Positions 34,084-46,083 are shown, counted from the first letter of the stretch. The stretch is 64,000 nucleotides of DNA from Tubulanus polymorphus (GCF_964204645.1 NC_134025.1:19436001-19500000); one strand, 5' to 3'. Numbers and translations: made by a program. Notes: a model not told the origin generated them from the letters alone.

Positions 34084-35259
34084 ACTTAAATATCTAGCCT
34101 ACTAACCCCTATCCATAAAACATGTACCCTTTAACTGGACAAAAGTGAAAATGTACCGGTAGTGAAATAGAATATCTAAAAATCCATAAAAATATAGATG
34201 AAATGATGAATTAGATTAAAATGATATGACAGTCATTCTTGAACTTTGTAAATTCTAGATGAAGCAAACAGACGGTTAAAACTTCAAGGGAGCGTCTCAA
34301 AATTGCAATTGTTCTTTTGATTAGAATAAGTGTCTAATTCTTTCTTACCCCCACCCACCCTTTGATTAGACACATGCCAAATTTAGAACTATTGATATTC
34401 TTATGAGAGACCACAGACAAAGTAAAGTTCTCACGAGTGTATTTTAAAATGACAACTTTTAATTGAAAATAAAATAGAAATTGTCATGCGAATAACCCAA
34501 TTAGACTTCGACAAAATAGAATAAATAAAATAAATCTTAACATACCTACATCATCTAAAAAAGACCATTAGATCTACTACACACAATATTTAATATCTGA
34601 ACTGCGATTATTTTGAGCTCCTTTCAATTGCTTACATAAACTGTGCCTACTACTTGAGAGCGGGTTCAGATCCTATAGCAGTAATCAATTACCGTACATG
34701 TAGTTCATGTTCCAATTTGTCTTCTTTTGACTACAATTTGACTGCTACATGTGGATGTAAATCAAAACAATGACTTCTAAAATGAGCTTAATTTTGAATC
34801 ATAGAAATAAATGACGGGTATAAAAATTACTGCATGTAATAACATCAAAAGTAAAGTCCATGATCTTTAAGAAAAGACAAAAAGATTGAAAGAAAAATCT
34901 AACGAGGCTGAAAAATTAATACCTTGTCCCTTTATGCTGAGTTGGCTCGGCCAGTCGCCTAAACCCAGTACATTACTTTTTTAGGGTTTTCTGACTTTCG
35001 TCGAAAACCCTCTTGAAATTCTGTTTATTATTATTATATATTTTCCGCCGATTTCGTCAAATAAAATTCATCTTCATTCAGATTCGGCAACTGACAGCTT
35101 CGAAACGAAATGTATAAATTGATACTGTAATAACGGTCTCTCTGAACCAACAGATTGTCTGAATGTACTTTCCATCCTATTTGAAACTTAAAATTACTGA
35201 TTAGGTTACTGTAAATAAAGAATTGAATTGAATTGTTAGACAACAGTATATCCACTCAC

Positions 35260-37905
35260 CATGTAGCAACCGAGTAGCTGCCACACTGTGTGGTAACTGA
35301 CACCGAGTAGTACCTCTCTTGCCACAGGTGGCTACAATAGCACAGTTTTAGGCAAAGTAATGCTACTAGGTTCAAATCTCAGAATGTTACTACTAAACAC
35401 AATCGGTACTTTCAGATACATATATAAATTACGGGTGTGATCAGTGGCTCAAGTTTATGAAATGATTCCTTAAACCTGTTCGATTTTAATAGGTGGATTA
35501 TCTAAAAGATTTCCAAACAATCAAAAAATCAAAATAAAAATCGTTTTGCAGCCCGAAAATCAAAGCATGAAGTGCATCCGTGACTACAGTCAGAAAAATC
35601 TGAATCGAGTATCATTGTAATTTCCTATTTTGAGGTTCGGATTAAGGGAGAGTCTAATACTACCAGATGGTCCTTCAGTCATACTTTAAATCTAAATGGT
35701 GTTACGTTTAATCTCTCTTTTTGGAATTAATTGTAATGAATGTTTAAAGTCACACTAATTAGTCTTCGGTGTTACATGCAACCCTCTCTAAAGATCATTG
35801 AGTTTGATAATCAGAATTTCTCTATACTTAAATCGGAATAATATTATGTTTGATCTTGAATCTTTTTAGTAGGACCGGATTAAAAAGATGTTTGAACTAA
35901 AAAGAAAAGGTTTCATAAGGGATGATTCACACTTCCTGCATGTAGGCAAAAATTAGTTTTGAAAGTTTTGTAAGAAAGAATAATGCACAACAAAAAAAGG
36001 AAACAAAAAACGCTCAAATATATTTCTATATAAAGGATCTTTATTTGTACATTTTATACTGAACCTACCAAAGAAAGGAAATAAACTCCAAAGCATATCG
36101 TTATAATAATAATTTTAGAAATACATTCTGCTGAAAAGTATGACTGGGTGCGTTGTTCATGGCGACTACCATATTCTTTCCCAATAACATTGCGCTTACA
36201 TTTCATACCACGAATAACGCAATGCAAATATAGGGACTGGGTGTCAGCTACACAGGACCTTATACAGGGACTGGGTGTCAGCTACACAGGACCTAATATA
36301 GGGACTGGGTGCCAGTTACACAGGGCCTAATATAGGGACTGGGTGTCAGCTACACAGGACCTAATATAGGGACTGGGTGTCAGCTACACAGGACCTAATA
36401 CAAGGACTGGGTGTCAGCTACACAGGACCTAATATAGGGACTGGGTGCCAGTTACACAGGGCCTAATATAGGGACTGGCTGTCAGCTACACAGTACCTAA
36501 TATAGGGACTGGGTGCCAGTTACACAGGGCCTAATACAGGGACTAGGTGTCAGCTACACAGGACCTAATATAAGGACTAGGTGTCAGTTACACAGGGCCT
36601 AATATAGGGACTGGGTGTCAGCTACACAGGACCTTATATAGGGACTGGGTGTCAGCTACACAGGACCTAATATAGGGACTGGGTGTCAGCTACACAGGAC
36701 CTAACATAAGGACTGGGTGTCAGCTACACAGGGCCTAACATAAGGACTGGGTGCCGGTTACACAGGGCCTAATATAGGGACTGGGTGTCAGTTACACAGG
36801 ACCTAATATAAGGACTGGGTGTCAGCTACACAGGACCCAACATAAGGACTGGGTGTCAGCTACACAGGGCCTAATATAAGGACTGGGTGCCAGTTACACA
36901 GGGCCTAATATAGGGGCTGGGTGTCAGTTACACAGGGCCTAATATAAGGACTGGGTGCCAGTTACACAGGGCCTAATATAGGGGCTGGGTGTCAGTTACA
37001 CAGGGCCTAATATAAGGACTGGGTGCCAGTTACACAGGGCCTAATATAGGGACTGGGTGTCAGCTACACAGGATCTTATACATGGACTGGGTGCCAGTTA
37101 CACAGGGCCTAATACAGGGACTGGGTGCCAGTAGTTACACAGGGCGTAATACAAGGACTGGGTGCCAGTTACACAGGGCCTAATATAGGGACTGGGTGTC
37201 AGCTACACAGGATCTTATACATGGACTGGGTGCCAGTTACACAGGGCCTAATACAGGGACTGGGTGCCAGTAGTTACACAGGGCGTAATACAAGGACTGG
37301 GTGCCAGTTACACAGGGCCTAATATAGGGACTGGGTGTCAGCTACACAGGATCTTATACATGGACTGGGTGCCAGTTACACAGGGCCTAATACAGGGACT
37401 GTGCACAGGGCCTATATATAGCATAGAGACTGGCTGGGGCCGCGGGGGTCTACACAGGGCTAATATAGGGACAGAGAAATACAGAGACAGGGCCCAATAT
37501 TAGGAGAAATTTACCTGGCTGAAGGGATACCATCGTCAACATTATCATCGACACGCCTTCTTGGAATCTGGATGCGTGACTTCCAGTGACTGCTCAAAAT
37601 ATGACTTTTTTTGAACATGTGAAATCTTATTCGATTTGAACTTAGTGAATGGACAAAGTGGGAAATGGTAGCGCTCACTCTTGTATTTTTCAGCACAACA
37701 TAAACCACTACACAGTTCAAGCTGAGCGTGAATCTCCCCAATATCACGGTAAAAAGTTGACATCTTTAACCAGAACTAATCAACTAATCATCCAAACTGC
37801 CACCATTTTGTGAAATCATATGACTGATATGTTTCCCAGGAGGAGTGCTCCGGATTGTGTGCTACGCGCACAGTGTGGGAGCTACTCGGTGTCAGTTGCT
37901 ACATG
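35260..37905. mobile_element. TIR element carrying the 34-bp minisatellite
   Basis: The left end CATGTAGCAAC-CGAGTAGC (35260-35290) matches the reverse complement of the right end (37868-37905), which has a 6-bp extra TGACAC after AGCAAC. Both continue with CCACACTGTG. The left end also contains a second 'aactgacaccgagtag' at about 35296. No transposase frame is present. It lies wholly between the two ends of Helentron-like copy ii. Confidence 0.5.
36229..37410 (+). repeat. 34-bp minisatellite with 139-bp higher-order repeat
   Basis: About 35 units of 'tatagggactgggtgtcagc' then 'tacacaggacctaa' are present. Near the right end a four-unit block marked by 'ggatcttatacatgg' repeats exactly every 139 bp (37071, 37210, 37349), a recent amplification. 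Plus-strand ORFs here are artefacts. Confidence 0.92.
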
Positions 37906-37992
37906 TCAAGTTCATATGTAACTCGGTAATTAATTTTTCCTTTCGATCACATGCATCCAGAAAACCCGTTATCGCTGCTTTGCAGCTATATT

Positions 37993-39104
37993 TTAAAGAT
38001 TGTGATCAAGCTAACCATAACAGACCTGGCAGCTATAGAACTGAACTGATTACAAATGTTATTGCATTTTACAAAATGACCTGGCCGATTAGGAGAAACA
38101 AGGTAGGCCCTAACATTTTTTAAGCCTAAATACTTCAAATGACGAAATGAAATCTGGATTGCAATGCCCAAAATATTTTTTTAGATTAAGATTTCAACCC
38201 AAAATGTGAAATGATACATCCTGTAATGAGATCTACAGTAATTCACTTTTCTAGTCCTAGTTTGTCCAACTTAATGGCTTGATTAGATCTTAGGCCTTAG
38301 CCGACAGATCATGATAAGGCAGCACCATGATCCCTGTAGGACTAGGACATTTAATCACTGTAGGACTAGTACTCATAGAAATATGGGCCCAGCCTCCTAC
38401 TAGGGCACCCCTCAAAGTCAATTCCAAACAGTTCAACAATGGCTATCCAGTAAGCCACCAAAGGCGGATCCCGGATCAATTTTGGCTGCCTCGCCCAAGA
38501 AAAAGGGCACATTATAGGAATCAACCTCAATGCACAGTAACAATCATTCTCAAGGATTTTTTTGCTGTTTCTTTGTAAGCGACTACAACATGATGCCATT
38601 TACTTTTTACTGTGCCTTTTCAACGCGCCCGTAGCCAAGATTTTCACAGGACAGGCACAGACTTCGCCAGAAAAGGGCACAATTCCTGCACAAAAATTAA
38701 GCTAATAACAGATGCCCTATTTTGTCAATTTACAGTTAAAATAAGATTAAATTTTGCCTTTTTGACAGCGAATTGCCTTCTCATTTGAAAATCTACCCAT
38801 TTCAGCAAAATCTTTGAATGTCCTTCAAGGCAAGAAAATTCTAAAGATTCTTGAAATATTCTTTCTTTTCTTCAATTCTGATGCCTTCAATTTTCAACAT
38901 ATTTTAATCAGTAAGGCCTAGATATTCTGTTTTATGCCCTTTTCACACTTTTAGGCTGCCCTTTTCCAGAAAATACTCAATGTGTACAATTGAATATTCA
39001 AAACACCACTCAGGACCCTAAGGAAACAATTGTCTGAGGCACACCGTCAGGAAATTGGGCCTGAAAAGGCTTTTGAAAAGTTCTCAAATTCATTTTGAAT
39101 TTTT
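37993..39104. other. Intergenic sequence
   Basis: 38005-38110 ('gacctggcagctatagaact' to 'ccgattaggagaaacaagg') has a diverged relative at 39965-40055, so it is repeat-derived. Nothing else is recognised. Confidence 0.4.
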
Positions 39105-39290
39105 TCTGCCTTGAGGCATGTGAGGTACCCTAAATCTGCCGCTGGCCACCTTGAATCTGATTGCGCCAGTTTTTTGGGCTGCAAAATGTCCAGGGTAGTT
39201 GTATGTACACATGTATAAACTAAATACATGTACAGGTATCAAGACAATCCACTAAAGCATCTTCAAAACTTCCCACAATAAGGGACTCTT
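39105..39290 (+). repeat. Fragment of the pearl/HINE-like element 3' half
   Basis: 'ggccaccttgaatctga' through 'gccagttttttgggctg', 'ccagggtagttgtatgta' and 'cttcaaaacttcccacaata' matches 14830-14950 in copy 3 and 51055-51175 in copy 8, with a small internal expansion of 'acatgta'. Confidence 0.6.
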
Positions 39291-39537
39291 CGTACGCAAG
39301 CCCTAGGTAGGACCTCAACGGCTAAAGCGTACAATCTGCATACAAAGCTAGGTAGCAATTTACACAAAGAGTACGTACTTAAATCAAAGTGCACTAATTT
39401 TTTCTGTATAATCTTGTAGTAGCCTAGCTACTCATCTAGGTAGTTGTCCAGCCATGAGTCTGGAACAATATTATGAATTCATTGCCCTTTTTAAAAGGGT
39501 GCATCCTTGTAAATCCCTCCAAGAGGGGCAAGCTTTA

Positions 39538-39715
39538 AGGCTGGCTTATGTCGACAAGCAACGCAACTCCTACCGACGCAACTGAGAGCAACCGCGATCG
39601 CAGCCCAGCTTATGTCGACTGCGCTCCGATTCGCAGGAACTGAGGCCGACTAGCGGGATATGAGATCCTCCCAGTTGCTTCCCTGCTTATGTCGGTTGCG
39701 ATTACTAGCAACTGC
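39538..39715. repeat. GCAACTGAG-rich TIR fragment, distant relative of 58575-59020
   Basis: 'ggcttatgtcgacaagcaac' on the left and 'gcttatgtcggttgcgatta' on the right, with internal 'caactgagagcaacc', resemble the TIRs of the element at 58575-59020. The relation is loose. The NUDT18-like gene ends at 40151. Confidence 0.35.
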
Positions 39716-40150
39716 AAAAGCTCAAATGGTCACGTGATAAGCATTTTGAGAATTAATTTGAATTATTTCTATTATAATTATTATATTAATATATTTCTAT
39801 TAGAAAAGCTATTTCTTTAAGGCTTTGATCTTTCTGATTCTGTTTTGAATACAACGTGCTAGCGACATCATATAAAGATGGCCGCTCACACCAAAATTCT
39901 ACTAATTTCGTTTCTAGATCTCCGGTCCAGTCCTCTGCCGTGCTGAAGGTTTGGTTTACATTTTGTTTCTATCCGGCTGTTATAGAAACAAATTGATTGC
40001 AAATTTCATTCCAGTTTACAGAGTGACCCGGCTGATTAGGAGAAACAGGGTATCACATTCATGTATTTAGCAAAATAGCCTGCTGGGCTAAAAATCCGAT
40101 TAATTAAGCCAGGATTAAGTTGTACATGCTGTAAATTATGATTGTTATCA

Positions 40151-40408
40151 TCAATGCAATGACACTAACTTTACATTAAATTTCGTATTCATACGCAAGG
40201 ACAAATCTCGAATAACATCTTCATTTTCCAATCGAGAACAAGTATACTGATCATTCGTGGTACTTGGAAATACTTCATTTTCAGTTTTTAAATCAACCAA
40301 CAATGTTAAACAAATTCCATCATTCTTATACTGAGGTTTACCAGAATGTTCCACAGTTAGAACACCTGCAACTTTACGAACAAGATTTTCACATTTTCCA
40401 AATGCATC
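40151..40408 (-). CDS. NUDT18-like last coding exon
   Basis: The acceptor is 'tatttttttcag'. 85 codons and TGA (40151-40153). It contains [20 protein letters not shown] followed by TLLVDL, the best-conserved C-terminal block of NUDT18 (human GLLGLQHLG...DGICLNVLV). The tail is [20 protein letters not shown]. Confidence 0.82.
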   Translation of the reverse strand, partial: DAFGKCENLVRKVAGVLTVEHSGKPQYKNDGICLTLLVDLKTENEVFPSTTNDQYTCSRLENEDVIRDLSLRMNTKFNVKLVSLH

Positions 40409-43400
40409 CTGAAAAAAATATTTGTGTACCAAGTACATGTTATGCCATTTCATGAATCAGAATACCGGTAGATGGTAAGCAGTCTCTGCTCAAGGCAGAT
40501 CTAATCAACTCTGATAGTTGTTTCGCTCGGATCGTTGATACAATATTTTTGTAACTCAAATATATAACATCTAAACTCATAGATAACTGATGAATTTTTA
40601 CTGTCCCTTAACATCTGATGTAATAACTTACCTGTAGTACCAAGTTGAGAGCTGTGAATATACTGGGATCACTGGGTGAAATCACACATGTAGGTAAATG
40701 AGGATTACTGTCAGTCCTTCTTAACACGAATAATGCACTACAATGAATCGAACATTGATTATCAAGATAGTGTACGATTTCATTATTCAATGCCCCCTGG
40801 TGAGCATATGGAAATCGATGATGTTGAAACTCAGCACTAGAACACGTCATAATGACACTATTGCATTCCATTGTGATTACAAAATATGACTGACTGAAAA
40901 AAAATTTAACAGGGGTTTTAGAGACGATGTGCCCACTAGGTGAAATTCTTGACATCCGCCTATTCAATATTCAACACTCCCTGAATACAGAAATCAATGA
41001 GCTTGAAACTCATCGCAAGCATAGAGCTTGTCATGAGCTACATTTCTGCAATTGATTGTGGTTATAAAATATGCTTAGCTACCAATATATATGGAAGAAC
41101 CATGTTATTCCACGACGCCCTCTGGTAAAAATACAGAAATCAATTACCTTGAAACTCACAATAATCATGAAGCTTGTCATGAGCTTCAATTCGCAATTGA
41201 TTGTGATTAGGAAATATGCCTACGTAGGTACCAATATGCATGGAAATGCCATATTATTCCATTATTTAATGCCTACTGGTAAACACAAACAGAAACTAAT
41301 GAATCCATAGAAGCAAAAACAGTACAAATCTCATTTTCTAATGAGTAATATATATTTATTAAAGTGAACGTTTTTGGGAGTTACATTATCCCCTCTTCAG
41401 GCATAGCGCAAGTGATTAAATTTACATATCATACTGGTATTTATATAGAATAAGGCGAAGCTAATTATAAACAATTTCAAATTACTGAGTGACAAGATAA
41501 TTATAATACAAAGATAATTAATTACACACAATCTAAATTACTGAGTGAAGATATTTGACTAGTAGTTAATTATCTAAAAACATTGAGAATGAATCCTGAC
41601 CCGTGTTCGAATAGTTGTTGGTAAGAGAGGGCTGTTGAGTTTTGATAAAAAGTGCTTCTCTAATTTTGCAATCTAAATCAGAAGAACCTTTATCTAAAAT
41701 TTTGAAATTCTTTTCACTAAACGAGACCTGACTGTCACGGCAATTTGACAGATGTTGGCCAATTGCTGAAATCTTAAGTTTGTGCTCCTTAACTCTTGTT
41801 ACTAGGTGTCTTTTTGTTTTACCTATATAGGCAGTGTTTATATCACATAAACAAGTATACTTGTAGACAACCATAGCTTTCAAGGATTAAGGAGTCGGAC
41901 ATTTAAGTGAAAAGAAATTCTTAATCTCAGTGGTTATGCAAGGGGATCATGAAGGGGCCAATTGCCGCCCAAAATATATATAATACACTCGAGATTTAGT
42001 CGATAGTGATAAGTAGGAAAAATGTAAAAATGATACATCAACAACGAAAGTAGCTAAAGATTTTGCTATGAAAAAGGCATATAAAACATTACTCGGTGGC
42101 CACAACTTCCCAATGAACTGAATGGGACATGACCCTCAGTACACCTGCGTGCCCCACTCCATGGGAATGGAGTTTTCACGCTGTTCATTCGCGGTGCCAA
42201 CTGCACCTAAAGCTCTGCCCGTCAATATGGCGTACTACGATTGCATCCAGACGATAACTCTGAACTTCTGCAACACCCCCGTTGAAAGGGAAATTAAGTA
42301 AAATAACTTGATTCCATCTATGGACAACAGACTGTTATTTGTGAAATGAATTACTTTAAGTCTCTATCCAATACTCAGGAAATTCTCGTACTGGATAGTA
42401 TAGTATAGTAGTTTATTTGTCACCATCAATATGTACAAGATTAATAATAACAATAGTAAATTATGAACAATGAGGTGACAGGAGCCTGAACAGAGCCATA
42501 AAGGCTGTATATCCAAAAGGATGTTCAGACACCTTGAACACAAAGAACAAATTAAAGAAAAGAACAAATGAAGAGGGATGAGTTGATGAAAAATTAAGAT
42601 GAATTTAAATCATGCAGACGTGTATGAATTAGGATAGTATTTTATAGTATTATTTTTAGTATTATTCTGGATTCCATTGTTCAAGGTTTTTGGGTTTTGA
42701 GATATAACAATCAGAATTGATAATTAACTTACCCAGTATGTACTTCAGTATGTATTATAACTAGACGTAATACTAACTGCCGGTGTGCATTTATTACTGG
42801 CAGATTGTGACGATGTCGTTCTGATAGTGATTCTGTTCTATAGTCATTTGCCATTTTGATCAAAGGCAATATATCATTTCCTCTGAAAATGGATAAATGA
42901 TCAAGTTCAACGGCACATTCTACACGAAAAAATTTGCATAGATAGTAATGCTATGCTAATCCATGCAAGATTTCGTCATTGATTTGAAAAAGTCAGAAAC
43001 AGACATTATTTTGACTCTAAAGTATTTCACCCGCTTAAAAACAGCAATAATAGTAACAGTTTCCTCACCATTTTTCTTATCACACATGAAAATCTTCAAC
43101 AGAATCAAAATGCCAATAAAATGATTACAGATTAATCCAATTAAACCAACATCTGCAGAGCTAGAAGATGGGTCTAGTGTTATGGCTTATTTACCGAATT
43201 CAGTAAATTACGGTAGGCACTTCTCTTTACCCCAAAGTCAAATTTAAACACAGAATTAAGATACTGGGGCCAAATGGCATGATCATCAGGACAGACAAGG
43301 TGGAAGTTCGTTATAACGAACTCGGATACAACGATTCATCGGATATAACAAATATAGAATTTCACCCCAAGTAAGAAAATTTGCTTAATTTCATACTGGA

Positions 43401-45902
43401 TATAATGAACTATCGGTTATAACGAACATATTTCTTGGTCTCGTGAAGTTCGTTGTAATGAGGTTCCACTGTATTTACGCATACGTTATCTCATTGAAGA
43501 AAAAAGCGACAAGGTAAACAATTACCATTACAGTGGCTCAATGATTGATTACCTCAAAGGTACACTGCCATGTTTACCCATATTAATATCATTCATTGAG
43601 CACCATTTAGCCTGTAGTGATTCTTTATCCCCTTTATCTTTTGTCTTTAAAGTTCCACCTGAAAATTAGTCAATCTTTCAATGAACTCTTTATACGAAGC
43701 CGATGGCCTCGGATTACATGCTGATGACCGATCACCCCTTCAACTGCCCCGGAATAGGCGTGCCTCATCATTCATCGGTTCGCAACATCCAAAGGCAAGC
43801 AGAATCAACTGTATTGATATGAAGCCACATCTACTACACACAGATAAACACAATGAACCAATGTTTTTAGAAAAACTTCCATTGCAGAACAAGTGTAGAG
43901 GGTCTATTGCAGATCAAGTGTTTTAATGCTGCAACTGTATGCATATCTCTATTGTTAATGAGTATGCTGGAATGTTCTGAAATCTCAAGTGTAGAGATAT
44001 AGCCCAGATTTATTCTATCAAACTTACCAGTTATCTGACCAGTAAATATGTATCTATACCATATACCCGTGCTGATCTGAATTGCTAAAAGTGTATCTGG
44101 TTCAAACTCAAGCCCAGTCTCTTCTAGTACTTCACGTTTAACTGCCTCCTTCAATAGATAATTAGAAAAATACTTTCCAATAGGACGACGGAGACATAGA
44201 AATTGAAACTCAAACTTAGGGCAGTGTAGACAAGTTAGTTTGGTTGGTACACACTCCGTAAACATTTTCGCAGTCAGGTCCAAACGAGGTTCCACTGTAT
44301 TAGACAAAGATTTGAGATTCTAGACAATATAAAATGAAAAGTTTAAGGTATACAGATGTACGAGGGGCATAACGGAGCGGTTGACACTTTGAAAACCAGA
44401 AGACCAAAGGTCCTGAGGCTTGAAATATGAAAGCTTGATCATTTTAGCCATGGTACATGTTTAATCATTAAATATCCCAACATGAAAGTAAACCAGAACT
44501 TTGAAAACCAGACGACCAAAGGTTCTGAGGCTTGAAATATGAAAGCTTGATCATTTTATCATTTTAGCCATGGTACACGTTTATTCAATAAAATATCCGA
44601 ACATGAAAGTAAACCAGTCAGGTTAGTTATTGATGAGATAAACTTTATCGACTGACTTAGGTTTTAACAGTTTCACAATAGGATATTTCTTTATATCATA
44701 AGTCATTAGGCCTAAGCTTAAGACCAACGATTATGTGATTATAATATTTCTTCGCTTCAAGACCTTTTTGGGGATAGAAATATATGAATGATCAAGATCG
44801 GCCTAATTGATTGAACAGTCCTCAAAATTTCTCTTGAAAACTTGAAAAATGTGTAAAAAGTGCTGATTTTGGCATACAACAATGGCCGCCAGTTGGCCAT
44901 CTTGTTTCTGACCTGGCCAGTTTTTGGGCTGAAGATGTGTCTAGGGTAGATACATGTATGAATGAAAGAAGGGACGACAGACGAAAAGTGAACGCAATAG
45001 CCCACTGGGACTTAAGTCCCAAGTGGGCGAAAAATTATGGTTTATTGAGATTGCAGTTTCTCTGGTCATATTAAGACCAATTTGAGGTATGTGTTCAAAA
45101 GATAAGCAAAATATATCTCACCAAGCAGCCTGTCGACAAGGACCACCTGCACAGCGTACCCTAATGTTCAAATCGAGAAAATGGCTCTATAACTTTTTAG
45201 CCCTTGGCCCATAGTATCTACATACCAAACTTCGTCAAGATCAGAAAATGATTCTAGGACTAATAGCAATTTAAAGAATTTCCAAGTGCCAACTGTACAG
45301 CGCCCCCTAGAGGTCAAATTGGGTAAGCGGATCAATGAGTAGTATCCATATACCAATTTCACGTCAAAATTGGATTAGAATTGTTGGACATGTAGCGATT
45401 TAAAGATTTTATAAGCGTGACCTGTACAGCGCCCCTAGGGGGGTCAAATTGGGAGAACGGCTCTATAACTTTTAGGCCCTTGGCCCATATTAGCTTCACA
45501 CCAAGTTCAGTCAAGATCAGAAAAGAACTGTACTACAAGTAGCAAATTAAAGCATAAGTTGACGGAGTGACGATAACGGATAATCCCCCTAACCTTCGGT
45601 CACAGCAGAGCTAAAAGTCAAAAGACACACAAAAACAAATAGACTTTAGTAACTCCCGAGATCCACCCCTGGAGGCACGCATCAGTTGAGATATCAGTCC
45701 AGATGGAGGGTAGATTTACATTTACTGGTTTGTCTTACCACAATTGTTTCATCAGGCTCCATTCGTCCAGCAGGTAAATACCATTTACCATAACATGAAG
45801 CTTTAGCCTCTTGCATCATCAAAACCTCACCGGCTTCATTAAATATCACGCCACATACAATATAGCAGACTGTTCGTTTGATAAGTGGAACAAAATCATC
45901 TC
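40151..45902 (-). CDS. NUDT18-like: NUDT18-like Nudix hydrolase, first coding exon not found (6 exons)
   Basis: Minus-strand exons 45902-45739, 44148-44028, 43658-43553, 42882-42733, 40737-40632 and 40408-40151 join in consistent phase with GT-AG borders, giving about 301 codons. Human NUDT18 is 323 aa. Exons 1-2 carry a complete Nudix box, [23 protein letters not shown] (G-x5-E-x7-REV-x-EE-x-GL), preceded by YGKWYLPAG. Later exons keep the family landmarks LKT...ESLQAKW, DILPLI, NPHLPT and NDGICL. NUDT18 (MTH3) hydrolyses 8-oxo-dGDP/GDP to the monophosphate and so cleans oxidised nucleotide pools. The Nudix glutamates that bind Mg2+ are intact, so the enzyme is likely active. The start codon exon was not located: 45902 opens in phase needing one upstream base. 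Introns hold a dead Penelope-like fragment (41566-41937), a MITE (43298-43473) and a tandem duplication. Confidence 0.85.
40632..40737 (-). CDS. NUDT18-like exon 6
   Basis: The acceptor is 'gattcattgtag' and the donor CTACAG|gtaagt. It encodes [20 protein letters not shown] and then [15 protein letters not shown], like the human VWVLVGTVGMPHLPV segment. 106 bp, phase 2 to 0. Confidence 0.8.
40780..41300 (+). repeat. Diverged pearl/HINE-type core units
   Basis: Three or four units with 'ttcaa[t/c][g/a]ccccctggtgagcata', 'cttgaaactca', 'gtcatgagct' and 'caattgattgtg' are arranged as in 13860-14450. Neither the head nor the tail is present. Confidence 0.55.
41360..41405 (-). ncRNA. Hammerhead-like core in the Penelope-like 3' tail
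   Basis: On the minus strand CTGAAGA (CUGANGA) is followed by a possible GGGG/CTCC stem with a nine-base loop, then AAAAACG in place of GAAAC. Hammerhead ribozymes are known in Penelope-like elements. This copy has a mutated GAAA box and is probably inactive. Confidence 0.4.
41566..41937 (-). pseudogene. Penelope-like element fragment (GIY-YIG endonuclease part)
   Basis: On the minus strand a frame reads [12 protein letters not shown], an in-frame stop, then [20 protein letters not shown] and [12 protein letters not shown], then a C-terminal stretch with [10 protein letters not shown]. The VYKYTC...YIGKT...R..EH pattern is the GIY-YIG endonuclease of Penelope-like retroelements. The RT domain is absent and a stop interrupts the frame. 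It lies in an intron of the NUDT18-like gene, in the same orientation. Confidence 0.8.
42390..42430 (+). repeat. Short (TATAG)n run
   Basis: 'ggatagtatagtatagtagt' at about 42393-42412. The rest of 41938-42732 shows no further feature beyond intron sequence. Confidence 0.5.
42733..42882 (-). CDS. NUDT18-like exon 5
   Basis: The acceptor is 'ccattttcag' and the donor ACTGG|gtaagt. It encodes [20 protein letters not shown], then [20 protein letters not shown]. It aligns with the human DILHLVELAAQYR region. 150 bp, phase 2 to 2, matching both neighbours. Confidence 0.78.
43298..43473. mobile_element. MITE with GTGGAA...TTCGTTATAACGAAC ends
   Basis: The left end 'aggtggaagttcgttataac' is mirrored by the right end 'ttgtaatgaggttccactgt'. 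Internal 'ggatataa[c/t]' phrases are also mirrored. The CAGTGGAACCTC end is typical of pogo/Tigger-like MITEs. A lone end of the same kind occurs at 44283-44299. Confidence 0.55.
43553..43658 (-). CDS. NUDT18-like exon 4
   Basis: The acceptor is 'taattttcag' and the donor TTGAG|gtaatc. It encodes [20 protein letters not shown], ending PLR. It matches the human LKT...ESLQAAW segment that follows the Nudix fold. 106 bp, phase 1 to 2. Confidence 0.8.
44028..44148 (-). CDS. NUDT18-like exon with second half of the Nudix box
   Basis: The acceptor is 'ctattgaag' and the donor ACTG|gtaagt. It encodes [20 protein letters not shown], continuing to [12 protein letters not shown]. It has the catalytic REVxEE glutamates. 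121 bp, phase 0 to 1. The ORF extending beyond both edges (43867-44307) is intronic read-through. Confidence 0.85.
44386..44625 (+). repeat. Tandem duplication of about 120 bp
   Basis: Two copies of 'ttgaaaaccaga[a/c]gaccaaag' through 'catgaaagtaaaccag' (about 44389-44494 and 44509-44617). The second has an extra 'atcatttt' unit. Confidence 0.8.
44757..45015 (+). repeat. 3' half of the pearl/HINE-like element
   Basis: It matches 14745-15028, including 'gtgctgattttggca', 'gggctgaagatgtgtct', 'agtgaacgcaatagccc' and the terminal palindrome GGGACTTAAGTCCC followed by AAGTGGGC. 5' truncated. Confidence 0.7.
45160..45620 (+). mobile_element. Second tandem-core element of pearl type
   Basis: Three units of about 128 bp with 'acagcgcccc[c]tag', 'ggtcaaattggg', 'ggctctataact' and 'cttggcccata' are followed by 'gacggagtgacgataacgga' and the end CCTTCGGTCACAGCAGAGCT. 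The same tail closes the element copy at 50004-51276, so the two element types share a 3' end. Confidence 0.5.
45739..45902 (-). CDS. NUDT18-like exon with first half of the Nudix box
   Basis: The acceptor is 'attatttgtag' and the donor GTG|gtaaga (minus strand). It encodes [20 protein letters not shown], then the stretch with [27 protein letters not shown]. The exon is 164 bp and ends in phase 0 in the middle of the Nudix box. Confidence 0.85.
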
Positions 45903-46083
45903 CTACAAATAATCAATTGTTCCTGTTAATAACAAATATAGCTTGATGTTTGTTTAACCCCTATCAAAGATGATTTTAACAAAAGCTATTAATGACCAAA
46001 ATTTACGTTTGAGGCTGGCAACTCAATCTTGTCTGCTGAATAGTAAATACCATCCCCAGGGTTTGGTAAAATTCAAACGGAAC

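Larger units (their letters stand above)
34981..37992 (-). mobile_element. Helitron/Helentron-like element, copy ii, containing a TIR/minisatellite element
   Basis: On the minus strand the 5' end is 'atatagctgcaaagcagcga' then 'taacgggttttct' (37953-37992). The 3' end has (AAT)n then the hairpin AGGGTTTTCGACGAAAGTCAG...AAACCCTAA (34981-35012). Only about 370 bp is the element itself; 35260-37905 is a separate insertion. Confidence 0.5.

Noticed and set aside
36148-37503. Plus-strand ORFs with GLGxSYTGPN repeats
   Set aside because: They are translation of the 34-bp minisatellite.
45903-46083. First coding exon of the NUDT18-like gene on the minus strand
   Set aside because: Two short ATG frames exist, but their possible donors are in the wrong phase for the exon starting at 45902.
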